Of a stretch of 39,985 nt of DNA, positions 31,385 through 39,958 are shown piece by piece. The stretch spans positions 1-39,985 of the forward strand of contig SVHZ01000016.1 in NCBI GenBank assembly GCA_015055525.1, written 5' to 3'. The notes below the pieces were generated by a model. The model had not been told where the DNA came from. It saw only the letters and a program-made list of their open reading frames with translations, and ran no database searches. This DNA is from Clostridiales bacterium (GTDB lineage: Bacteria > Bacillota > Clostridia > Christensenellales > Borkfalkiaceae). Each line of letters starts with the position of its first letter. Position 1 is the first letter of the stretch. The translations under genes were made by a program, and so were the position numbers.

Positions 31385-33950
31385 TATTTTTATTTTTAAT
31401 TAGTCTCTTTACAAGTTTATAAGATTCCGATAGCAAAATTATGCTAAACGCCGTTAAAATAATTTTTATCCAAGTAATTATCGGCAAAGAAACCGTACCG
31501 AAAAACCCGCCTAAAAATTCCGAAAAAACAACTTGCAAGATAAACGTAATAAAAAACACCACGAGCATCGGTTTATTGCTCTTTAAGTTCTTAAAAACGC
31601 TAGTTGAACCAAGTTCTCTTGCGTTGAAGGCGTTAAATAGTTGAAATAATATAAACAGAGAAAACAACGCGGTTTTCATTTGGCGTTCGCCACAGCCTAA
31701 AAAATCAACCTTGTATTGGAGCATTAAAATTGCGCACATAAAACCTGCGTGAATTAAAATTCTAAGTAGCATTTTTTTGCTAACTATATCATCGCTTCGC
31801 TTAACGGGGCGATCGCTCATAAGTTCCCTTCCCCTACTTTCAAGCCCTAAAGTAAGCGCGGGCGGTCCGTCCATAATCAAATTTATCCACAACAGTTGAA
31901 CGGTTGTAAACGGGCTTTCAACCCCTAAAATTAGCGAGATTACAATAAAGGTAACCGCCGTAAAATTAACGGATAGTTGAAACATTATAAACCGCTGGAA
32001 GTTTTGATAGACGTTTCTTCCAAAATTTATTGCGGTAACGATTGTTGAAAAGGAATTATCTAAGAGAATTATATCGCTTGCCTCTTTAGTTATTTCAGAG
32101 CCGTTGCCCATTGAAATACCAATGTCTGCGTGACGAATAGCAGGGGCGTCGTTAACCCCGTCGCCGGTAACTGCAACAACTTCGCCCATTTCTTTTAAGA
32201 GTTTAACTATCCTAAGTTTAGTTTTAGGCGTACTCCTTGCAACCACCGCTATATTAGGCAAGCAAAGTTTTAATTTTTCATCTGAAATCTTTTCAATCTC
32301 CGTTGCTAAAACGACGTTTTTTCTATCGCTAGTTAAGTTTAACTCCCTCGCTATTGAAAAAGCAGTATCAAAGTTATCCCCCGTTAGCATTTTAACGGAA
32401 ATTCCCGCCCTTTTACACTCTAAAACAGATTGTTTAACGTCCTTTCTAACGGGATCGCAAATTACGGCGAAACCATCGAAAACATACTCGCTTGAAGTAT
32501 CTATCGAGTGGGCAAACGCTATAACTCTTTTTCGCTCGCTTTGAAAAGATTTTATCTTTTCAAATAATGCGTTCGCGCTCGGGCTTTTCAAACAAAATTC
32601 GTATATCTTTTCGGGCGCTCCTTTTATATAGGTTATACTTTCGCCGTCGAGTATCGTAATAGAAGAATATTTAAGTTCAGATGAAAACGGAAGGGGATTT
32701 ATAATATTAAAATCACTTCTATATTTTTCAACGCTTTCCTTTTGTTTAAGATAGCGTTTTATAAGTGCAAGTTCAGTTGGGCTACCCACTTCGCCCTCTT
32801 TTGATATATACGCCGTTGAGTTGACGAGCGAATTTATTTTTATAAACTTTTCGCTGTCTTTGCAAGCAAAAAATATCTCTTCAACTTTCATCTTGTTTTC
32901 GGTTAACGTTCCCGTTTTATCAGAACATATAACGCTAACGCACCCAACCGTTTCCGTCGCAACGAGTTTTTTAATTAAGGCGTTTGACTTTGAGAGTTTA
33001 ACAACGTTTAACGTAAGCGCTATCGCAACGGTTGTTGGAAGACCTTCCGGAACGGACGCAACTATCAAAACTATTGCACTTAAAAACGTTTCTTGCAAAT
33101 TTGAAAAAGTAACTGCTCTACTACAAATAAGCCTTGCAATCGTTAAGATTAAAACAAATACTGCTGAAGTAACGCCTATGAAAGTAATAGTTTTAGAAAG
33201 CCTATCGAGTTTTTCTTGTAAAGGCGCGGAAACACCGTCGTTTTTTTGCAAATCACTTGCAATTAACCCCATTTCCGCATTATTTCCAACTGCGGTTACA
33301 ACGTAAACTCCTTCGCCTTCAACGATAAAAGTTCCGCTGTATAGCATATTTACTCTTTCGGCAAGCGGAACGCTTTCGTTTAGAATAATATCGGCGTTCT
33401 TTTTTACGGGAAGGCTTTCGCCCGTCAAAGTAGATTCGTCTACGCTTAGAAAGTTGCAAGATAAAATTCTTCCATCGGCAAAAACTTTATCGCCCGAACT
33501 TACCATAACTATATCGCCAACTACAAGTTCGCTCTGCTTTATAATCGTTTTTTCGCCGTTCCTTACGACCTTTACGAAAGAGTCGCTTGAAATTTGTTGC
33601 AAAAGTTCAAACGCTCGTTGAGATTTACCTTCCATATAAACGGTTAAAAACACGCTTATACCGATAGATAAAAGTATTCCAATGCACTCGTAAAAATCTC
33701 CGTTACCCGTTTTTAAGAACTTTCCTAAATTTACGCCTAAGGTTATAAACATAGAAATTTCTAAAATTATTAGCATTGGTTCAAAGAGCGCGCTAAAAAT
33801 TCTTTTGAAGATTGATTTATTTTTTAGTTTTTCTATCTTATTTTCGCCGTGCTTAATTTTAGATAGCGAAACTTGGCTTTCGTTTAAGCCGTTATAAGAA
33901 GAGTTTAAGTTTTCAAGCGTTTGATTTATAGTTACAGCGTATTCTTTCAT
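31377..33950 (-). CDS. P-type cation-transporting ATPase, Ca2+-type (P2)
   Basis: An 857-residue membrane pump. It has an N-terminal cation-ATPase domain, the TGES actuator motif (176-179), PEGLP in helix M4 (301-305), the phosphorylated Asp344 in SDKTGTLTENK, and GDGVNDAP of the P domain. About ten membrane helices are present. The PEGL motif and lack of N-terminal metal-binding domains point to Ca2+ (SERCA/PMCR-like) transport rather than Cu+ or Zn2+. A weak promoter (TTAAAC, 17 bp, TAGAAT at 33962-33967) ends nine bases before the ATG. Confidence 0.92.
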   Translation of the reverse strand: MKEYAVTINQTLENLNSSYNGLNESQVSLSKIKHGENKIEKLKNKSIFKRIFSALFEPMLIILEISMFITLGVNLGKFLKTGNGDFYECIGILLSIGISVFLTVYMEGKSQRAFELLQQISSDSFVKVVRNGEKTIIKQSELVVGDIVMVSSGDKVFADGRILSCNFLSVDESTLTGESLPVKKNADIILNESVPLAERVNMLYSGTFIVEGEGVYVVTAVGNNAEMGLIASDLQKNDGVSAPLQEKLDRLSKTITFIGVTSAVFVLILTIARLICSRAVTFSNLQETFLSAIVLIVASVPEGLPTTVAIALTLNVVKLSKSNALIKKLVATETVGCVSVICSDKTGTLTENKMKVEEIFFACKDSEKFIKINSLVNSTAYISKEGEVGSPTELALIKRYLKQKESVEKYRSDFNIINPLPFSSELKYSSITILDGESITYIKGAPEKIYEFCLKSPSANALFEKIKSFQSERKRVIAFAHSIDTSSEYVFDGFAVICDPVRKDVKQSVLECKRAGISVKMLTGDNFDTAFSIARELNLTSDRKNVVLATEIEKISDEKLKLCLPNIAVVARSTPKTKLRIVKLLKEMGEVVAVTGDGVNDAPAIRHADIGISMGNGSEITKEASDIILLDNSFSTIVTAINFGRNVYQNFQRFIMFQLSVNFTAVTFIVISLILGVESPFTTVQLLWINLIMDGPPALTLGLESRGRELMSDRPVKRSDDIVSKKMLLRILIHAGFMCAILMLQYKVDFLGCGERQMKTALFSLFILFQLFNAFNARELGSTSVFKNLKSNKPMLVVFFITFILQVVFSEFLGGFFGTVSLPIITWIKIILTAFSIILLSESYKLVKRLIKNKNNA

Positions 33951-34020
33951 ATTTCACCAATTCTAACATATTAAAAATAATCGTTTAATATGAAAAAATA
34001 ATTTATTTTTTGTTTGTTTA

Positions 34021-34049
34021 TTTACAAGTAAGGATTATTGTGTTAAAAT
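34021..34049 (+). promoter_or_regulatory. promoter of the phosphoribosyltransferase gene
   Basis: TTTACA (34021-34026), 17-bp spacer, TAAAAT (34044-34049). The leader to the ATG is about 26 bases, too short for a purine riboswitch. Confidence 0.75.
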
Positions 34050-34081
34050 ATTGTTTGGGCAAATACCCAAGGAGAAATTTT

Positions 34082-34621
34082 ATGAAAAACGTTTTAGAAT
34101 TAGATATAAAAGGATATCACGCCGAACTTCCAATACTTCCATTACCGTCAGGTATCAATATTGCATTTTTCAATCTTCACGGCAATAGTGAGATGACTGA
34201 GCATTGCGGTAAAGAAATTGCCAAACTCGTTTCCGATTGTGACGTTTTAATTACCGCAGAATCTAAAGGTTTACAACTTTGCCACGTTGTTGCAAGAGAA
34301 CTTAACCAGCACTACTACGCAGTTGCAAGAAAATCTAAAAAACTTTACATGCAAGACGGGATTGACGTACTCTACGACGCGTCTATCACCACGGGTACTG
34401 AACAACGCTTATATTTAAGCAAGCACGACGTTGATATATTAAAAGGCAAAAAAGTAGGAATTGTTGACGACGTTGTGTCTACCGGCGCATCACTTAAAGG
34501 TTTAGAGGCAATCGTTGAAAAAGCAGGTGGAATTATCCACAAAAAAGCCTTCGTTTTAGCAGAGGGCGACGCTGCTGATAGAAAAGACATCGTCTATCTT
34601 GCAAAAATCCCATTGTTATAA
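34082..34621 (+). CDS. adenine-phosphoribosyltransferase-like protein
   Basis: A 179-residue type-I phosphoribosyltransferase that would join a purine base to PRPP. The PRPP loop is VGIVDDVVSTGASL near residues 132-145. The pattern of TAESKGLQLCHVVAREL and YMQDG matches the adenine PRTase-like group common in Clostridia, but base specificity (adenine, xanthine, other) is not readable. The frame is open 24 codons further upstream, across the promoter; the ATG used here follows AAGGAG. Single gene with its own promoter and terminator. Confidence 0.88.
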   Translation: MKNVLELDIKGYHAELPILPLPSGINIAFFNLHGNSEMTEHCGKEIAKLVSDCDVLITAESKGLQLCHVVARELNQHYYAVARKSKKLYMQDGIDVLYDASITTGTEQRLYLSKHDVDILKGKKVGIVDDVVSTGASLKGLEAIVEKAGGIIHKKAFVLAEGDAADRKDIVYLAKIPLL

Positions 34622-34626
34622 AAAAT

Positions 34627-34656
34627 AAAAATCTCACGGACGTCCGTGAGATTTTT
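34627..34656. terminator. bidirectional terminator, perfect 30-bp palindrome
   Basis: AAAAATCTCACGGAC is followed directly by its reverse complement. A/T tracts flank both sides, so it ends both the phosphoribosyltransferase gene and, on the other strand, rsmA. Confidence 0.88.
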
Positions 34657-34663
34657 TTATTTA

Positions 34664-35482
34664 TTATATTAGTTCCGCTAAATCTATAAATTCTTTGACC
34701 GAGAGTTCTTCTCCCCTTGCGTTGAGTGGAACTTTCAACTTGTTGAGAAGTTCTTCCGCATCAAGCCTTGAAAGATTATAGCCTTTCATCAAGTTATTAA
34801 CGAGAGTTTTCCTTCTCATTAAAAACGAGTTTTTGATAAGATTTCTAAACTTAACTATATCCTTTATATAATATTTATCTGGATTTAGAGTTATTTTAAC
34901 TACAGCCGAGTCAACGTTCGGCGACGGGTAGAATTTTTCACGCCCGATATATTCGATAATCTCGGTATCAGCAACCGCGTTTATCGATACGGTTATACTT
35001 CCGTAATCGGAAGTTTTTTCTTTTGCAACGATGCGCTCTGCAACTTCTTTTTGAATAGTAACGACTATTGCCTTGCAATTTTTAGCATCTTCTATAAAAC
35101 GCATAATAATAGGCGTAGTTATATAATAAGGAAGATTTGCAACGAGCATATACTCTTCGCCAGCCAACTCTTCAATTTCTTGCATTGAAACTTTCATAAC
35201 GTCTCTAAAATCAATGGTAACGTTAGAAAACTCACTTAAAGTCTTATCTAAAACTGGTTTTAAGTTTTTGTCAACTTCAAAGCCTAAAACCTTTTTAGCG
35301 CGCTTTGCAATCTCACTAGTTAACGTTCCTGCGCCAACGCCGATTTCTAAAACGGAAACGTCATTAGTAACGCCTGCTTTTTCAACTACGCCACCAAGCA
35401 AAACTTCGTCGGTTAAAAAGTTTTGACCGAGCGATTTTTTGAAAGTGAAGTTTTTTTCTTTAAGAACGTTTTTTATATTCAT
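34664..35482 (-). CDS. rsmA: 16S rRNA dimethyladenosine transferase
   Basis: A 272-residue KsgA-type enzyme that dimethylates the two adenines in the 3' hairpin of 16S rRNA. The start KKSLGQNFL, SAM motif VLEIGVGAGTLT and catalytic NLPYYITTPI are all present. The frame is open seven codons further up, but MNIKNVL follows AAGGA. It closes the metG-tatD-rsmA cluster; the rnmV gene that normally lies before rsmA in Firmicutes is absent. Confidence 0.96.
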   Translation of the reverse strand: MNIKNVLKEKNFTFKKSLGQNFLTDEVLLGGVVEKAGVTNDVSVLEIGVGAGTLTSEIAKRAKKVLGFEVDKNLKPVLDKTLSEFSNVTIDFRDVMKVSMQEIEELAGEEYMLVANLPYYITTPIIMRFIEDAKNCKAIVVTIQKEVAERIVAKEKTSDYGSITVSINAVADTEIIEYIGREKFYPSPNVDSAVVKITLNPDKYYIKDIVKFRNLIKNSFLMRRKTLVNNLMKGYNLSRLDAEELLNKLKVPLNARGEELSVKEFIDLAELI

Positions 35483-35566
35483 AAAAATTCCTTTTTTACC
35501 CAAACTATCTAGGGCAATAACGCTAAGCGTAGTTTAGTGGTTTGTTTCCAAATTAACAAAAGATAA

Positions 35567-35586
35567 AGTTAGGCTTACGCCTAACT
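35567..35586 (-). terminator. hairpin after tatD, probable terminator
   Basis: AGTTAGGC and GCCTAACT form a perfect 8-bp stem with a four-base loop, followed by TTATCTTTT on the minus strand. It begins at the base after the tatD stop. The 84 bp between here and rsmA contain a small ACGCTTAGCGT dyad and no gene. Confidence 0.6.
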
Positions 35587-36351
35587 CTACATATTAAAAA
35601 ATTTTCTAAAATTTTCTTCAATCTGAGTTTCTAACGTTTCAAGCGGTAAATTATAAACACCTGCTAAAAACTTATAAACTTCTACTACGAATTTAGGCTC
35701 GTTAATTTTACCGCGATAGGGAACGGGAGCCATAAACGGACAGTCGGTTTCTAAAAAAATTCTATCAATCGGGAGCGCTTTTGCAACTTCCGATTTTTTT
35801 GAATTTTTGAAAGTCAACGCTCCGCCAAAGGAAAAATATGCGCCGAGTTTAAGTAAAATTTTTGCAATCTCGATAGAGCCTGAATAACAATGCATTAAAA
35901 AACCTTTTTTAAGTTTAGGCGCGTATTCTTTCAAAATATCCACCGTATCTTGCCACGCGTCACGCGAGTGAATAATTACGGGCATATCGAGTTTTACTGC
36001 AAGTTCAAGTTGAGAAATAAAGGCTTTCTTTTGAAGTTCTCTATCGTAACCTTCGTAATAATAATCAAGCCCAATCTCGCCTATTGCCAAGCATTTTTTA
36101 TGCTTTGAAAGTTCTTCGATTTTTTCAAGCGCTTTGCTATCAACTTCGTTGCAAGCATCTGGGTGGCAACCTGCGGTAAAATAAACTTCATCGTAAGTTT
36201 CTGCATTTTTTGAAACGTTATAAGACGACTCTAAACAACAGCCAACGTCAACCACTAACCCAACACCGTTACCTATATAACCTGATCTTACTTCTTCAAT
36301 TTGAGGAAAGAGTTTAGGATCGGTAAGGTGGGCGTGCGAATCGATAAACAT
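35587..36351 (-). CDS. tatD: TatD-family metal-dependent hydrolase/DNase
   Basis: A 254-residue TIM-barrel hydrolase. The metal ligands begin with DSHAHL (His6, His8), continue with IGEIGLDYYY, and include IIHSRDAW, MHCYSG and LETDCPF. TatD proteins act as 3'-5' nucleases on DNA. Its start overlaps the metG stop by one base, the usual metG-tatD coupling. Confidence 0.94.
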   Translation of the reverse strand: MFIDSHAHLTDPKLFPQIEEVRSGYIGNGVGLVVDVGCCLESSYNVSKNAETYDEVYFTAGCHPDACNEVDSKALEKIEELSKHKKCLAIGEIGLDYYYEGYDRELQKKAFISQLELAVKLDMPVIIHSRDAWQDTVDILKEYAPKLKKGFLMHCYSGSIEIAKILLKLGAYFSFGGALTFKNSKKSEVAKALPIDRIFLETDCPFMAPVPYRGKINEPKFVVEVYKFLAGVYNLPLETLETQIEENFRKFFNM

Positions 36352-38330
36352 TAACCAACCACCGAGCCAGCGGGCATATCGCTTTCAGGCGAGATAAGAA
36401 CTACTTTATCGCCGTGTTCCGCGCACAAAATCATACCTTCGCTAACAACACCGCAGAGTTTAGCGGGTTTTAAGTTGGCAACAAGTATAACTTTCTTGCC
36501 GATGAGTTCTTCGGGTTTATAATACTTTTTAAGACCAGATGCAACCGTTCTTTCTTCGTCGCCAAGGTCGAGAGTTAACTTATAGAGTTTATTTGATTTT
36601 TCAACGTCTTCACAAGTTTTAACAACCGCAACTTTAAGTTGAGTTTTGAAAAACTCGTCAATTGAAATTTGAGAAACTTCTTCCACTTTCTTTTCTTCCT
36701 TTTTCTCTTCAACTTTTTTAGTTTTTTCTTGCGCCTTATGGCGTTCAGTCATCATCTTTTCGATTTCAGCAATTTCTTTATTTACGTCAATTCTTGGGAA
36801 AATAGGCGTTGCCTTTTCAACGATAACGCCTTCTTTTAACACGCCGAAACGAGCATTGTCAAAAGTGTTTTCTTCTTTTCCGTCAATCTTATAAAGAGCA
36901 AGAATTTTATCCGGTGCTTTAGTGATAAACGGCTTTAAGAGTATAGTTGAAACTCTTATGCACTCCGAAAGGATATACATAACCGTTTTAAGTCTATCAC
37001 GCATCGTTTCATCCTTAGAAATTTTCCAAGGTTCAGTTTCGTCAATATACTTATTTGCCCTTTCAATGAGTTTGAAAATTTCAGAGAGCGCTGACGGAAC
37101 GTCAATCAAATCAATTTGCTTTTGAACTCTTGATAAAGTATCGTTTAACAAATTGATAACTTCATTATCAAGATCGGTAAGTTCAGTATAATAAGGCAAT
37201 ACTCCGCCAAAGTATTGATTTATCATAGCGGTAGTTCTTGAAACTAAATTTCCAAGGTCGTTAGATAAATCGCCGTTAATTCTCTTTAATAAACTTTCGT
37301 TGGTGTAAACCCCGTCGTTACCAAAAGGAATTTCTCTTAATAAGAAATATCTAAGCGCGTCGCAACCGTAGCGGTCAACGAGTTCCTTAGGATCGGTAAT
37401 TTCAGTTTTAATTTTATCGCCCTTTGACTTTGAAAGTTTATCGCCACCGATAAGTAACCAACCGTGACCGTAAACTCTCTTCGGCATTTCAACGCCGAGA
37501 GCCATTAAGATAGCAGGCCAAATGATAGTGTGGAAACGAACGATTTCTTTACCAACCATTTGTAAATCTGCCGGCCAATAGCGATTATAAAGCTCATCGT
37601 TATTAGTGCCGTAACCGAGAGCGGTGATATAGTTAGTGAGCGCGTCAACCCAAACGTAAACGGTATGATTTTTGTCAAACGTTACTGGAATACCCCACTT
37701 AATAGTCGTTCTTGAAACGCATAAATCTTGAAGACCGGGTTTTATAAAGTTGTTAACCATTTCGTTAACTCTTGACTTGGGTTGCAAAAACTCGGGGTTA
37801 TCTTCGTAGAGTTTCAAAATTCTATCAGCGTACTTTGAAAGGCGGAAGAAGTAACTTTCTTCCTTACCCTTTTGAACGGGTCTACCACAATCTGGGCATT
37901 TGCCGTCAACGAGTTGGCTTTCCGTCCAGAACGATTCGCAAGGCGTGCAATACCAACCTTCGTATTCCGACTTATAAATATCGCCGTTATCGTAAAGTTT
38001 TTTGAATATGTTTTGAACTGCCTCTACGTGATAATCGTCGGTAGTTCTAATAAACTTATCGTAAGAGATATCGAGTTCCTTCCAAATTTCTTTAAGCCCG
38101 TCAACGAGCGGATTGATAAACTCAATAGGCGTAAGCCCCATTTCAGTTGCTTTCTTTTCAATCTTTTGACCGTGCTCGTCCGTTCCCGTTAAAAAGAAAA
38201 CGTCCTTTTTAAGCATGCGGTTAAATCTTGCGAGCGCATCGCAAACGACGGTGGTATAACAATGGCCAATGTGCCAATTACCACTCGGATAGTATATAGG
38301 GGTTGTTATATAAAATTTATTGTCTTTCAT
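36351..38330 (-). CDS. metG: methionyl-tRNA synthetase
   Basis: A 659-residue class-I synthetase. HIGH is at 20-23, a CysX2Cys pair set (CTPC, CPDC) forms the zinc knuckle, and KLSKS lies near 298. A Lys/Glu-rich linker (about 535-560) leads to a C-terminal dimerisation/tRNA-binding OB fold (FKTQLKVAVVK onward), as in long Firmicutes enzymes. Shine-Dalgarno GGAG and a strong promoter. The leader is too short for a T-box or S-box. Confidence 0.97.
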   Translation of the reverse strand: MKDNKFYITTPIYYPSGNWHIGHCYTTVVCDALARFNRMLKKDVFFLTGTDEHGQKIEKKATEMGLTPIEFINPLVDGLKEIWKELDISYDKFIRTTDDYHVEAVQNIFKKLYDNGDIYKSEYEGWYCTPCESFWTESQLVDGKCPDCGRPVQKGKEESYFFRLSKYADRILKLYEDNPEFLQPKSRVNEMVNNFIKPGLQDLCVSRTTIKWGIPVTFDKNHTVYVWVDALTNYITALGYGTNNDELYNRYWPADLQMVGKEIVRFHTIIWPAILMALGVEMPKRVYGHGWLLIGGDKLSKSKGDKIKTEITDPKELVDRYGCDALRYFLLREIPFGNDGVYTNESLLKRINGDLSNDLGNLVSRTTAMINQYFGGVLPYYTELTDLDNEVINLLNDTLSRVQKQIDLIDVPSALSEIFKLIERANKYIDETEPWKISKDETMRDRLKTVMYILSECIRVSTILLKPFITKAPDKILALYKIDGKEENTFDNARFGVLKEGVIVEKATPIFPRIDVNKEIAEIEKMMTERHKAQEKTKKVEEKKEEKKVEEVSQISIDEFFKTQLKVAVVKTCEDVEKSNKLYKLTLDLGDEERTVASGLKKYYKPEELIGKKVILVANLKPAKLCGVVSEGMILCAEHGDKVVLISPESDMPAGSVVG

Positions 38331-38364
38331 ACCTGCTCCAATAAAAATAAATATACTTTTTAAT

Positions 38365-38393
38365 AGTATATATTATTTTTTTCGTTTTGTAAA
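38365..38393 (-). promoter_or_regulatory. metG promoter
   Basis: TTTACA (38388-38393), 17-bp spacer, TATACT (38365-38370) on the minus strand. Confidence 0.8.
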
Positions 38394-38439
38394 CGAATTT
38401 TTAACGGATAAAACTTTTAACTTTTACATAAGTTAAAAT

Positions 38440-38976
38440 ATGAACGCAATTTTTCCTGTAATTATACTTAGTTCACTCGTTATTATGGCGATAAAATCGC
38501 CTGAAACCGTGCTTTCATCGTTTACCGTGGCAACCGAAAAGGCAGTAAATTTATCTATCACTTTAATATCCGTTTACGCAATATGGCAAGGGCTTGCTTA
38601 TCTTTTAGAAAGTAGCGGAATAAGTAAAATAATTGCTAAATTCTTTAACAAACCCGTTAAAAAACTATTTGGAACGGATAATGAGAGCGCAATTTACAAC
38701 ATATCGTTAAACTTAACGTCAAACGCACTTGGACTATCTGGGATGTCAACGCCGTCCGGAATAGAAAGTATGAAATTGCTTGATAGCGAAAATAATGAAC
38801 ACGGCAAAACCTTGCTTATGGTAATATCTTCAACGTCAATTCAGATACTTCCAATATCGGTTATACAACTTCTTGCAACTTATAACCAAAACCCAACTAG
38901 CGCAGTAATCGTTAGCATTTTAACAACCACTCTATCAACGGCGGTTGGAATAATTTTATGCAAGGTGTTTAGATGA
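38440..38976 (+). CDS. spmA: spore maturation protein A
   Basis: A 178-residue membrane protein of the nucleoside-recognition (Gate) fold with about five hydrophobic helices and the family stretch LNLTSNALGLSGMSTPSG. SpmA and SpmB are needed for spore core dehydration in Bacillus and Clostridium. No Shine-Dalgarno is visible and the gap holds only a weak GGATA, 16 bp, CATAAGTT pattern that could be a sporulation-sigma promoter; I do not rely on it. The stop overlaps the spmB start by four bases. Confidence 0.92.
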   Translation: MNAIFPVIILSSLVIMAIKSPETVLSSFTVATEKAVNLSITLISVYAIWQGLAYLLESSGISKIIAKFFNKPVKKLFGTDNESAIYNISLNLTSNALGLSGMSTPSGIESMKLLDSENNEHGKTLLMVISSTSIQILPISVIQLLATYNQNPTSAVIVSILTTTLSTAVGIILCKVFR

Positions 38977-39488
38977 ATTTTGTAAACTATATAACGCCGA
39001 TATTCGCAATTTTAATAATACTAATTTCAATGATAAAAAAGGTTGAAATATTCACGGTTTTTTCTAACGGTGTTACGTCTGCGCTAAAACTAATTTTTAA
39101 TATATTTCCCGTAATTTTAGGCGTATTGCTTATGAGTGAATTATTTGAAAAAAGCGGGCTATACGACTGTTTACTATACCTTGCAACCCCCGTTTTATCA
39201 ATTTTTGGAATACCAAAAGAAGTTTACAAACTATTGCTATTAAAACCATTTTCAGGTAGCGGAAGTTTAGCGTTACTTAGCGAAATTTTTTCTCTTTACG
39301 GCGCTAGCGGATATATAGCGCTTTGCGCATCTGCAATATTCGGCTCGTCCGAAACAATATTTTACGTTTCCGCCCTATACTACTCGAAATGCAAAAATAA
39401 AAAGGCTACCAAAGGGATAATAATATCTCTTGTAGCAACCTTTATATCGGCAATATTTGCCTGCTTTATTTGTAGATTTTTCGTTTAA
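38973..39488 (+). CDS. spmB: spore maturation protein B
   Basis: A 171-residue partner of SpmA with the same fold. KPFSGSGSLALLSEIF and the following SSETIFYV are conserved in SpmB. It is coupled to spmA through ATGA. Together with sigK and the ytxC-like gene it indicates a spore-forming lineage. Confidence 0.93.
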   Translation: MNFVNYITPIFAILIILISMIKKVEIFTVFSNGVTSALKLIFNIFPVILGVLLMSELFEKSGLYDCLLYLATPVLSIFGIPKEVYKLLLLKPFSGSGSLALLSEIFSLYGASGYIALCASAIFGSSETIFYVSALYYSKCKNKKATKGIIISLVATFISAIFACFICRFFV

Positions 39489-39503
39489 GTAAAAAATGCA
39501 CGC

Positions 39504-39534
39504 TTGTCGCTCTTCCCATAGGGAATTGCGACAA
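39504..39534. repeat. compound hairpin before array 2
   Basis: TTGTCGC and GCGACAA enclose a second stem TTCCC/GGGAA with a three-base loop, separated by a 2x2 internal loop. It may act as terminator-like structure for spmAB, although no T-tract follows. The TTGTCGC arm resembles the TTGTC stem of array 2. Confidence 0.55.
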
Positions 39535-39536
39535 CT

Positions 39537-39720
39537 AAATAAATCCGTAAACAGATTTGTGATATTTGTCTAGCGACAAGTGATATTGCCTATCGGCAGT
39601 GATATTTGCCTATGGCAAGTTGTGGATTTATTTAATATAACTTTGGCGATAGCCAAAATATAACTTTTAGACCTGTCCTAAAAATATAACTGTTTGCAAC
39701 GCAAACAATATCACTTTGCT
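39537..39720. repeat. hairpin array 2: two opposed blocks of variable stems with constant spacers
   Basis: The first block (39537-39633) is flanked by AAATAAATCC/GGATTTATTT and, read on the minus strand, begins ATCCACAACTT as in array 1. Its stems TTGCC/GGCAA, TGCC/GGCA, TTGTC/GACAA and AAATC/GATTT are separated by (A)ATATCAC. The second block, on the plus strand, has stems TTTGGC/GCCAAA, TTTTAG/CTAAAA and GTTTGC/GCAAAC separated by ATATAAC or ATATCAC. The two blocks point toward each other's start. Confidence 0.85.
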
Positions 39721-39721
39721 T

Positions 39722-39756
39722 AAAACTCGACTTTTAATAAGCCGAGTTTTCTTTTG
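39722..39756 (+). terminator. terminator downstream of spmAB and array 2
   Basis: AAAACTCGACTT and AAGCCGAGTTTT (one A-C mismatch) form a 12-bp stem with a five-base loop and a CTTTT tail. A second small TTTTGC/GCAAAA hairpin follows at 39752-39767. Confidence 0.65.
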
Positions 39757-39771
39757 CCCACGCAAAACTAC

Positions 39772-39800
39772 TTGATAAATATTTTTGTTTATGATATACT
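39772..39800 (+). promoter_or_regulatory. promoter of the structured RNA
   Basis: TTGATA (39772-39777), 17-bp spacer, TATACT (39795-39800). The predicted +1 (39807) is the first base of the 15-bp closing stem. Confidence 0.8.
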
Positions 39801-39806
39801 AATTAT

Positions 39807-39958
39807 GCCAAACCAACTGAATAAATTAGGCAAGGACTATTTTTATCCTTTTTGGATAATTATATTCTTTTTGCGTTATGTCCATAATGAATTTGATAAA
39901 AATGCAAATTCCTACTGGATATAGCGTAGATTTGTTCTTGCTTTTCAGTTGGTTTGGC
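39807..39958 (+). ncRNA. unassigned structured non-coding RNA, about 152 nt
   Basis: The 5' end GCCAAACCAACTGAA pairs perfectly with TTCAGTTGGTTTGGC at the 3' end. Inside, AGGCAAGGAC pairs with GTTCTTGCTT (two G-U). Within lie hairpins TTATCC/GGATAA, GAATTTG/CAAATTC and CTAC/GTAG. An alternative long-range pairing ATTTTTATC/GATAAAAAT would make a more rod-like fold. No open reading frame of note. Size and closed ends are compatible with a 6S-like RNA, but I see no proof. A T6 run (39976-39981) follows, without a clear terminator stem; the window ends there. Confidence 0.6.

Noticed and set aside
32821-33306. 161-codon frame opposite the P-type ATPase
   Set aside because: Antisense shadow; the ATPase motifs on the other strand are intact.
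38401-38440. Sporulation-sigma promoter for spmA (GGATA, 16 bp, CATAAGTT)
   Set aside because: Match to σE/σG consensus is too loose and the spacing is doubtful; mentioned only in the spmA entry.
39807-39958. Reading the 15-bp inverted repeat as a second MITE
   Set aside because: No target duplication at the flanks, and the predicted transcription start coincides with the stem start, which fits an RNA gene better.
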